A program made the translations under genes and the position numbers. Below are positions 7,595 through 13,906 of a DNA stretch of 21,285 nt, piece by piece. The notes beneath the pieces were generated by a model, which was not told where the DNA came from, ran no database searches, and worked only from the letters and a program-made list of their open reading frames with translations. Numbering within the stretch: position 1 is the stretch's first letter; the number at the start of each line of letters is the position of its first letter. The DNA comes from an uncultured Collinsella sp. (lineage in GTDB: Bacteria > Actinomycetota > Coriobacteriia > Coriobacteriales > Coriobacteriaceae), in contig CAUBTS010000022.1 of assembly GCA_958438955.1 (NCBI GenBank), positions 1 through 21,285 on the forward strand, written 5' to 3'.

Positions 7595-8683
7595 CTACCT
7601 TTCCGTGCAGCTAATGCAGGGGTCGATAGTCAGGATAATCATGGGCACGTTGGCAAGGAGCACGCCCTGCAGCGCATGTGTCAGACCCGCCAGGTTTTGC
7701 GACGTCGGCGTGCGTACGCGAAAACGGTCCAGGTTCTTGGTGCCGTTGCCGCGCACATAGTAGTACGCCTCGCCGCGCGGCTGCTCAATCACAACCTCGC
7801 CGCGCGCGCCGTCGGCCGGCGTAAGCTTGGTGCGCCCGCCGATGCCGTCGTGCGGGATCTTGCCCACAAGCTCCTTGATGATGTCCATGGCCTGCGTGAC
7901 CTCGGCACAACGCACCTGGCAGCGGGCATAGCAGTCGCCGTCGGTCGCCACGATGGGCTCAAACGCAGACAGATCCGCATAGGCGCCGTCGCCAAACATG
8001 CGCACGTCGTAGTCCACGCCCGAGGCGCGGCCGAACGGGCCGACCATCGAAAGCTCCAGCGCGTCCTTCTTGCTGATCACGCCCACGCCATGCAGGCGCT
8101 CGCCACAGCTGGCATCGTCCAAAAACGTATGCACCAGGGCCTCGTAGTCGGGGCGCATGGCGTCGAGCGTCTGGACAATGCCCGCCAGCTCGGAGTCCTC
8201 GATGTCGTGTTTAAGGCCGCCGATCTCGTTAATCGACAGAATCACGCGCCCGCCGCACGTGCTCTCAAAAATCTTGAGGATCTGCTCGCGCAGCGTCCAC
8301 GAACGATAGAACAGCGCCTCGAAGCCAAAGGCATCGGCGAGCAGGCCCAGCCACAGCAGGTGCGAGTGAATACGCGAAAGCTCGTGCAGAATGGTGCGGA
8401 TATACTGCACGCGATCGGGCACCTCGATGTCGAGCATGCGCTCGCAGGCGCTGGCATAGCCGTAGCTGTGGCCCACGGCGCAGATACCGCAGATGCGCTC
8501 GGCGATGTAGCCAAACTGGTGCATATCACGCTTTTCGGTGAGCTTCTCGAGTCCGCGGTGCACAAAGCCGATCTGCGGAATTGCCTCGAGAACGCGGTCG
8601 TCCTCGATCACCAGGTCCAGATGAAGCGGCTCGGGCAGCACCGGGTGCTGCGGGCCAAACGGAATAACGGAGCGATGCGCCAT
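7595..8683 (-). CDS. echE: Ech-type [NiFe] hydrogenase large (catalytic) subunit
   Basis: This 362-residue protein of the NuoD/HycE/EchE family carries the Ni-Fe active site. Both cysteine pairs are present: ERICGIC near the N-terminus (Cys65, Cys68) and DPCISCTER at the C-terminus (Cys356, Cys359). This separates it from complex I NuoD, which has lost them, and supports an active group 4 hydrogenase. The protein ends immediately after the second motif at Arg362, where the mature form of most other [NiFe] large subunits begins to be cut, so no maturation protease would be needed for it. A strong Shine-Dalgarno (AAGGAGG) precedes the ATG. It starts 5 bases after the echD stop and belongs to the same operon. 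The hyp genes needed for Ni insertion are not in the window. Confidence 0.95.
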   Translation of the reverse strand: MAHRSVIPFGPQHPVLPEPLHLDLVIEDDRVLEAIPQIGFVHRGLEKLTEKRDMHQFGYIAERICGICAVGHSYGYASACERMLDIEVPDRVQYIRTILHELSRIHSHLLWLGLLADAFGFEALFYRSWTLREQILKIFESTCGGRVILSINEIGGLKHDIEDSELAGIVQTLDAMRPDYEALVHTFLDDASCGERLHGVGVISKKDALELSMVGPFGRASGVDYDVRMFGDGAYADLSAFEPIVATDGDCYARCQVRCAEVTQAMDIIKELVGKIPHDGIGGRTKLTPADGARGEVVIEQPRGEAYYYVRGNGTKNLDRFRVRTPTSQNLAGLTHALQGVLLANVPMIILTIDPCISCTER

Positions 8684-8688
8684 GGACC

Positions 8689-9432
8689 TTACGCCTCCTT
8701 TTTCTGCTTGTCGCGGGCGGCCTTGGCGGCAAGCGCCGCACGGACCTTGGCCGCTTTCTCGGGATCCATGGCGGCGAGCTTTGCCTCCATCTCGGCGGCC
8801 TTGAGCGCGGCCTTCGCAGCAGCCTCATCGTGCTGAGCATCGGAGCCGGCAGCCGCAGCGGGCTGAGCAGCGACGCCCGCGGCGTCGCCGGCGCTCGCCG
8901 CAGCCGAAGCATCGCCGGCACTCGCAGCGCTCTCCCCTGCAGCAGCCGCAGCCGCGGCAGCCTTCTCGGCCGCGGCCTTGCGCGCCTTGGCCTCGGCAGC
9001 GGCACGGACCTTCATGGCTTTCTCGCGCGCGGCCTTCACCTCGGGCGTGATAACGCTCATGGGCTCGGCAGTCGAGACCTGGTAGAAAAAGCCCTTAAAG
9101 TCAATCTGCATATCGGTGATGGCAAGACCAAACAGGTCGTGCGCTTCGTTTTCAAACGGGAATACTGCCGGATAGTACGAGCTGATGGACGGAATCTCCT
9201 GGTACTGATTAATTCCCTCAACCACCAGGTTCTCGATCGCATAGCTGCCGTCCTGCGCAATCTGCTCCTGAGCAGCACGAACGTTGATAAACGTATAGAC
9301 CAGGCGATACGTGCCGTCGTCGACGTTGCGCTCGGCGTGCATTTGCACAAAGCGCGCGCCGACGCCCTTAAGCGCCTGGACATGCGACAGGAGCTCTTCG
9401 ATCCCGACGGTGGTATAGATAGCCTTTTGCAT
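8689..9432 (-). CDS. echD: Ech-type hydrogenase NuoC-like subunit with Ala/Lys-rich tail
   Basis: Residues 1 to about 130 resemble the 30-kDa/NuoC-like subunit that joins the large and small hydrogenase subunits to the membrane arm. The signature FPFENEAHDLFGL lies near residues 112-124. Residues 135-247 form a tail unlike that of standard EchD: highly charged Ala/Lys/Glu/Arg-rich helix, then an Ala/Gly/Ser-rich stretch, then another Ala/Lys/Glu helix. It looks like coiled coil or disordered linker and adds more than 100 residues. The start codon overlaps the echC stop (TAATG at 9432), so the two are translationally coupled. No metal ligands are expected in this subunit. Confidence 0.85.
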   Translation of the reverse strand: MQKAIYTTVGIEELLSHVQALKGVGARFVQMHAERNVDDGTYRLVYTFINVRAAQEQIAQDGSYAIENLVVEGINQYQEIPSISSYYPAVFPFENEAHDLFGLAITDMQIDFKGFFYQVSTAEPMSVITPEVKAAREKAMKVRAAAEAKARKAAAEKAAAAAAAAGESAASAGDASAAASAGDAAGVAAQPAAAAGSDAQHDEAAAKAALKAAEMEAKLAAMDPEKAAKVRAALAAKAARDKQKKEA

Positions 9433-9986
9433 TACTCGGCCTCCTTTGCAGCGGCGGTCGCGTCGCCGGCCTCAGCCGCAGCCACAAACCCGTCCTCGCC
9501 CAGCTCAACGCCACCGTCCCAGGTAGCAGCGCCGCCTACGGTGAGCGGATCGCCGCCGGCGCGCATCACGGCCTCCTTCTGGTCCAGGATGCCGCATGCC
9601 TCCACGATGGCATCGATCACCGTCTCGGGGCGAATGGCGCACCCGGGCGCGTACACGTCCACGGGAATCGCGCGGTCCACGCCGCCGATCACGTTATAGG
9701 CATCGCGGAACACGCCGCCCGAGCACGCGCAAATGCCGCACGCCACCACGCACTTGGGCTCGAGCATCTGGTTGTAGATCTGGCGCACAACGGGCAGGTT
9801 CTGGGCATTGACCGACCCCGTCACCAATAAGATATCCGCATGCTTGGGGTTGCCGGTGTTGACCACGCCAAACCGCTCCGCATCGAACAGCGGGGTAAGT
9901 GAGGCCAGCACCTCAATATCGCATCCGTTGCAGCTCGAGCCGTCGTAATGAATAACCCACGGCGAGCGCGACATTTTATGATCCAT
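9432..9986 (-). CDS. echC: Ech-type hydrogenase small subunit ([4Fe-4S], NuoB-like)
   Basis: This 184-residue protein of the NuoB/HycG/EchC family holds the proximal [4Fe-4S] cluster that delivers electrons to the Ni-Fe site. Visible ligands are SSCNGCD (Cys19, Cys22), GICACSGG (Cys86) and APGCAIRP (Cys116). Additional cysteines (79, 83, 88) lie around the third ligand. Residues after about 135 form an Ala/Glu-rich tail not needed for the fold. The start at 9986 has an AGGAGG eight bases upstream; an in-frame ATG four codons later is less well placed. The gene begins 12 bases after the echA-echB stop and its own stop overlaps echD. Confidence 0.93.
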   Translation of the reverse strand: MDHKMSRSPWVIHYDGSSCNGCDIEVLASLTPLFDAERFGVVNTGNPKHADILLVTGSVNAQNLPVVRQIYNQMLEPKCVVACGICACSGGVFRDAYNVIGGVDRAIPVDVYAPGCAIRPETVIDAIVEACGILDQKEAVMRAGGDPLTVGGAATWDGGVELGEDGFVAAAEAGDATAAAKEAE

Positions 9987-9998
9987 GGATGCCGCCTC

Positions 9999-12881
9999 CT
10001 AAATAAACACGTCGACGAGGATGGGCATAAGGTTGAGCAGGCCAAACACCAGCGCCACACCCCAGCCGAGCTTAAAGCAGCTGCGCCAGGTGCTACGGGC
10101 GAAGGTGTTATCGATCAGCACCTCGACAAAATACGTCACAGCCATCACGACCAGGGCGACCACCCAGCTCACCGGGTTGTCCCAGACAAAGAACATGCCC
10201 ACCCACATCAAAAACAGCACGGTCTCGCACCAGTGCATAAGGGTCATCTTGGCCAGCGTGCCGCCGCTCATCTCGGTGGCGACGCCTTGGACAATCTCCT
10301 GATGCGCGTGATGCGAGTACGAAAGATCGAACGGCGACTTGCGCAGCTTGATGGTAAGCACCGCGAGCAGTGCGAGGAAAATGGGTGCGCTGTACACGAT
10401 GATGGGGGCCGACTGCCCCGTCACGGCGATGGAATCGAAGCTGTCGGTGGCAAGGTACAGGCCCACGCTCATCAGCAGAACGGCGGGCTCGTAGCTCATA
10501 ACCTGCAGCAGCTCGCGGTCGGCGCCAACCTGGGCAAACGGACTTTGCGTCGAGGCGGACGCCAGCACCACAAAGATCGCGGCGAGCGTCACCATAAAAG
10601 CGCACAGCAGCGTGTTGGAACCCGACACAAAGATGCCGCCGCCCACGACGGTAAAGATGAGCGCGCACGCCATGTAGGTATCGTCCATGGTGTTTACGCT
10701 GGCAGGAGCTTTGCGCAGGAGCTTGGCAACGTCGTAGAAAGGCTGGAGCAGGCGCGGACCCACGCGGCCCTGCATGCGAGCCGAAAGCTTGCGGTCAAGG
10801 CCGTCAATCAGGCCGCCCACAAGCGGCGCCAGCAAGGCAAACGCCACGGTGCCAATAAATATGCCCACGACACCCGAACCTTCGAAATACTTACCGCGCA
10901 GCACCGAGGGCGCGCTCATGGCAAGCCGCTCGGGCCCAATCCACGCGCAGCACAGCAGCGCAAACAAGATAATGCTGCAGCACACGACGCTACCCGCGGG
11001 GCTAATACGCTTCTCGCCAAGGGCGTCCTCCGAATACCAATTGCGCTTTTCGGCCTTCACCTCGTGTCCCATCGAGCCGCGGAAATGGCGGTAATTGTCG
11101 GTTCCCACACCCGAAAGATATACGTTTACGTGCGGCTTGTTGCTCACGCGGAATGAAGTCAGCAGCACCACGGCGATAAACGCCACGATAACCACCATCA
11201 GATACATGGCGTCCTTGCCAATAACGTACGGCACGCGGCCAAACACCATGGCCAAGTAAGGCGACACCAGACCGCTCGAGATAACCGGAAACGCCACGCA
11301 GCACAGAATCAGCAGCGCGGCGATGGTGTTGAGGGTCATCCATTCGGTCTTGTGGACATTGACCTCAACGTTTTGAGCCGTGGGGTCGACACCCGAAAGC
11401 TTGGCAAGCCACTTGCCCCAGAAGAAGAACGTCGCGGCCGAGCCAAAGGCCAGCACCATGATCATGAGCACGTTGCCAGTCTGCGCGAACGCCACCAGGG
11501 CGCCCCACTTGGACACGAGCATGCCAAACGGCGCCACAAACATGCCCATGATGCCCAGCATCATCAGACGCGTCAGGTGCGGCATGCGGCTGAACATACC
11601 GTCCATGTCCTCGATATTGCGGCTGCCGATATGATGCTCGGCCGTGCCCACGCACAGGAACAGCAGCGACTTGGCCACCGTGTGGAACAGGATCAGGAAG
11701 ATGGCCGCCCATACGGCCTCGGGCGCGCCGACACCCAGGCAGGCACTAATGAGGCCCAAGTTGGAAATGGTGGAGTACGCGAGCACGCGTTTGGCGTTGC
11801 TCTGCGAGATGGCCATGAGGGCAGCGAGCAAAAACGTGATGGCACCCACACTCGTGACCATAAAACCGGTCACAGGATAGATAGCATAGAGCGGGCTCAG
11901 CTTGACCATCAGGAACACGCCGGCTTTGACCATGGTTGACGAGTGCAGCAGGGCGCTCGTGGGCGTGGGGGCAACCATAGCACCGAGCAGCCAAGTGTGG
12001 AACGGCATCTGTGCGGCCTTGGTGAGCGCGGCGAGCGACAGCAGAACGACCGGCATCACCAGCAGCGCGGATTGCGCGGTTCCGGCACCGGAAAGCTCGA
12101 TCATTCCCGAGATGGTCAGTGGCATGCCGTTAACGTGCAGAAACATAAGGCCCGCCAAAAACGCGATGCCGCCCAGCATATTGAGGATGATCTGGGTAAA
12201 GGCGTTTTTAATGGCCTCGGGCGTGCGCGTGTAGCCAATCATAAGGAACGAGCACACGGTGGTGATTTCCCAGCCGCAGAACAGCCACTCAAGGTTGTCG
12301 CTCGTCACGATGACGAACATGGCCGAGAGGAACAGGAACATAAGCGCCAGGAACTGCGGGCGACGGTCGGGCGCGGTCTGCCCGCGCAGTGCGGCCTCGT
12401 GCTCGTCATGGGCCTGGAAGTCCTTCATGTAGCCCAGGGCATACACGCAGATTAGGCTGCCGACGATGCCGACGGCAAGCACCATGATCACGCTCATGTA
12501 GTCCAGGTAGAGCGGCGTGGCGGTGACGACCTCGGCCGCGGGCAGCGTCATGGCTGCAAAGGCGAGCGAGCCCACCAGCTGGACTATGCCGAGCACCGTG
12601 GTGAGCGCGTTCCTATATTTGTACGCGTTGTACAGGATGACGGCGCACAGAATTACGTCGATGACGGAGCTGATGATCGAGAGCACATGCGAGGTGCCGG
12701 GGGCAACCTCGAAGCTCTGCGGACCCGTGCCAAAAAACATAACGGCGACTACAACTGTCACCGCCATAATAATGCCGGAGCCTATGAGCCCCACCGCATC
12801 GCGGGCGCGGTCACCGCGCGCGAGCAGCATGCCCAGCGCCGGTACCAGCGGAAACAGGGTAAGGAAATACAGTAGCGTCAT
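9999..12881 (-). CDS. echA-echB: Fused EchA-EchB membrane subunits of an energy-converting hydrogenase
   Basis: A single 960-residue reading frame joins two membrane proteins that are normally separate. Residues 1 to about 640 are a NuoL/MrpD-like proton-pumping subunit (EchA) with many transmembrane helices. The core has Lys288 in LTKAAQMPFHTWL and then ALLHSSTMVKAGV with His313 and Lys319, the typical antiporter channel motifs. Residues about 670-960 are a NuoH/HycD/EchB-like subunit with GLDRKLSARMQGRVGP near 694-709, a GADRELLQ loop near 786 and KLRKSPFD near 845-852. These match the family's quinone/ferredoxin-site loops. No stop or frameshift separates the halves; a hydrophilic segment (600-630) and one helix (about 632-650) lie between them. 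The ATG at 12881 follows a GGGGGAG Shine-Dalgarno. It is the first gene of the operon and provides the ion-translocating arm. Confidence 0.93.
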   Translation of the reverse strand: MTLLYFLTLFPLVPALGMLLARGDRARDAVGLIGSGIIMAVTVVVAVMFFGTGPQSFEVAPGTSHVLSIISSVIDVILCAVILYNAYKYRNALTTVLGIVQLVGSLAFAAMTLPAAEVVTATPLYLDYMSVIMVLAVGIVGSLICVYALGYMKDFQAHDEHEAALRGQTAPDRRPQFLALMFLFLSAMFVIVTSDNLEWLFCGWEITTVCSFLMIGYTRTPEAIKNAFTQIILNMLGGIAFLAGLMFLHVNGMPLTISGMIELSGAGTAQSALLVMPVVLLSLAALTKAAQMPFHTWLLGAMVAPTPTSALLHSSTMVKAGVFLMVKLSPLYAIYPVTGFMVTSVGAITFLLAALMAISQSNAKRVLAYSTISNLGLISACLGVGAPEAVWAAIFLILFHTVAKSLLFLCVGTAEHHIGSRNIEDMDGMFSRMPHLTRLMMLGIMGMFVAPFGMLVSKWGALVAFAQTGNVLMIMVLAFGSAATFFFWGKWLAKLSGVDPTAQNVEVNVHKTEWMTLNTIAALLILCCVAFPVISSGLVSPYLAMVFGRVPYVIGKDAMYLMVVIVAFIAVVLLTSFRVSNKPHVNVYLSGVGTDNYRHFRGSMGHEVKAEKRNWYSEDALGEKRISPAGSVVCCSIILFALLCCAWIGPERLAMSAPSVLRGKYFEGSGVVGIFIGTVAFALLAPLVGGLIDGLDRKLSARMQGRVGPRLLQPFYDVAKLLRKAPASVNTMDDTYMACALIFTVVGGGIFVSGSNTLLCAFMVTLAAIFVVLASASTQSPFAQVGADRELLQVMSYEPAVLLMSVGLYLATDSFDSIAVTGQSAPIIVYSAPIFLALLAVLTIKLRKSPFDLSYSHHAHQEIVQGVATEMSGGTLAKMTLMHWCETVLFLMWVGMFFVWDNPVSWVVALVVMAVTYFVEVLIDNTFARSTWRSCFKLGWGVALVFGLLNLMPILVDVFI

Positions 12882-12909
12882 ACCATCACTCCCCCATGCA
12901 AAAACGCTG

Positions 12910-12936
12910 CAATTGTTTAACGTTATAGCTCAATTG
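12910..12936 (-). promoter_or_regulatory. Candidate operator/promoter of the ech operon
   Basis: Two CAATTG palindromes (12910-12915 and 12931-12936) lie exactly 21 bp apart, two helical turns, on either side of the palindrome TAACGTTA (12918-12925). The second CAATTG is embedded in CTCAATTGAG. A -10-like TATAAC on the minus strand (12922-12927) lies between them, but no good -35 was found. The region is 30-55 bases upstream of the echA start. The geometry suggests a dimeric repressor or activator; its identity is unknown. Confidence 0.4.
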
Positions 12937-13025
12937 AGGAGTAGCGGCGGCAGGTTTTCGGTCAACTGGGGAGTTTTAGGCGTACGGGGCAAGGAGTCTG
13001 TCCGCATTGGAGTAGAGGGACGGCA

Positions 13026-13050
13026 AGAAAAATGCGCCCCCGTGGGCGCA
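13026..13050 (-). terminator. Intrinsic terminator of the HTH protein gene
   Basis: A 7-bp perfect stem (TGCGCCC 13033-13039 pairing with 13044-13050, loop CCGT) is followed on the minus strand by TTTTTCTT. It starts 13 bases after the stop codon at 13063. It separates this gene from the ech operon, which therefore needs its own promoter. Confidence 0.88.
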
Positions 13051-13062
13051 CCATCCCGTTTA

Positions 13063-13467
13063 CTATTCCGCCTTTTTAACGCGCGGCTTGCGACCGCGCG
13101 GCTTATCGACCAGTGCGGACTCACCGCTCTCGCGATACTGGCGGCACCAAGCCTTGACCGAAGACTCGCTGGGAATCTTGTGCTTGATCATGGCCTCGCG
13201 AACCGTTAAGCCGTTTTCCAAGCGGTCCTTGACCACGGCGAGCTTAACTTCGTACGAATAGGTGTGATGATGCGAACCGGCATTGAGAACGGCGTCGGCA
13301 CCGCCCACGGCATACGCGCGGGCCCACTGACGAGCCGTGGCCTGGGGAATGCCGAGCTCCGCGGCGAGGGCGCGATGACCGACCCCCTCTTGGAGGATCT
13401 CGACGGCACGCTGCCTAACCTCGGGCGCATGCGTGCGAGTCCTAGTTGCTTCCGACATACCTGCCAC
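13063..13467 (-). CDS. Stand-alone IS3/IS150 OrfA-like double helix-turn-helix protein
   Basis: This 134-residue basic protein has two tandem helix-turn-helix domains. The first (about 12-62) reads as RQRAVEILQEGVGHRALAAEL with IPQATARQWARAY; the second (about 70-118) contains GLTVREAMIKHKIPSESSVKAWCRQY. A Lys/Arg-rich tail (KPRGRKPRVKK) follows. The pattern is that of InsJ/OrfA proteins, the DNA-binding half of IS3-family transposases. No OrfB catalytic (DDE) gene follows; only 180 bases and a terminator separate it from the ech operon. The GTG at 13467 gives the longest form; the ATG at 13458 is an alternative, and neither has a strong Shine-Dalgarno. It is either an orphan IS relic or a domesticated transcription regulator. 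The intact frame, promoter and terminator favour a functioning gene. Confidence 0.75.
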   Translation of the reverse strand: MAGMSEATRTRTHAPEVRQRAVEILQEGVGHRALAAELGIPQATARQWARAYAVGGADAVLNAGSHHHTYSYEVKLAVVKDRLENGLTVREAMIKHKIPSESSVKAWCRQYRESGESALVDKPRGRKPRVKKAE

Positions 13468-13508
13468 TTCTTAGCCTTAGCCGTTAATCTGCTTTCTTAC
13501 GTGCAAGT

Positions 13509-13537
13509 TAGATAGTAACATTTTACTGTTTGCTCAA
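13509..13537 (-). promoter_or_regulatory. Promoter of the HTH gene, overlapped by a palindrome
   Basis: On the minus strand a -35-like TTGAGC (13532-13537) is separated by exactly 17 bases from a -10-like TATCTA (13509-13514). It lies about 40 bases upstream of the start at 13467. The -35 is centred in an imperfect palindrome, ACTGCTTTG-AG-CAAACAGT (about 13525-13543), which would suit autoregulation by the encoded HTH protein. Confidence 0.5.
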
Positions 13538-13543
13538 AGCAGT

Positions 13544-13790
13544 TAATTAAAATAGACGCGGCGTTATCTGGGCATTTGGCACCAAATTACGACATTTCTT
13601 TATCGATTATTTACGCTGGTAGCTGACTCGCAGCTAATCGTCATTCGCTTGTCAACAAAATTGGCATCTCTTTATGTCCTTTGGTATAGAGGATATAGTT
13701 ATTAACCCCTCCCCCAATATTTTTGAGTGATCTGCAAGGCAGTAGACGTCCTCACTCCTCATGATTCCGCGCATTGCCATCCACCGGAGC
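13544..13790. other. AT-rich gene-free stretch
   Basis: About 250 bases between the HTH promoter and the oxidoreductase terminator hold no credible coding sequence. The base composition is much richer in A and T than the flanking genes. Visible items are a small hairpin (TAGCTG-ACTCG-CAGCTA, 13620-13636) and a plus-strand promoter-like pair, TTGGCA (13661-13666) and TATAGA (13685-13690), 18 bases apart, with no gene after it. Confidence 0.5.
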
Positions 13791-13831
13791 AAAACAAAAA
13801 GGGCGGGACCTGCTGCGCTTGCAGGCCCCGC
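13791..13831 (-). terminator. Intrinsic terminator of the flavin oxidoreductase gene
   Basis: On the minus strand a stem of two 5-bp blocks (GCGGG and CCTGC pairing with GCAGG and CCCGC, positions 13803-13831, 7-base loop, one internal mismatch) is followed by CCCTTTTTGTTTTG. It begins about 75 bases past the stop codon at 13907. The structure and U tract are textbook. Confidence 0.9.
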
Positions 13832-13906
13832 ACCGGTTGACACCCGACGGGACACAGCCGGGCGAGACGGATCCGTGCTACCGCCCCGCCTGGCCGCGAT
13901 GTTCAA

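Noticed and set aside
7075..7614. Plus-strand frame running from the palindromic repeat into echF and echE
   Set aside because: It crosses unit 2, the operon-end hairpin and the ferredoxin gene, and has no recognisable domain.
9948..11939. Plus-strand open frames opposite the ech membrane gene
   Set aside because: The translations are His/Arg/Gln-rich with no domain, and the minus strand encodes unmistakable NuoL- and NuoH-like proteins.
13063..13467. Complete IS3-family insertion sequence
   Set aside because: No OrfB, no terminal inverted repeats and no target duplication were found around the OrfA-like gene.
13652..13906. Minus-strand 84-codon frame downstream of the oxidoreductase
   Set aside because: It spans the strong terminator at 13791-13831 and has low-complexity sequence with no ribosome site.
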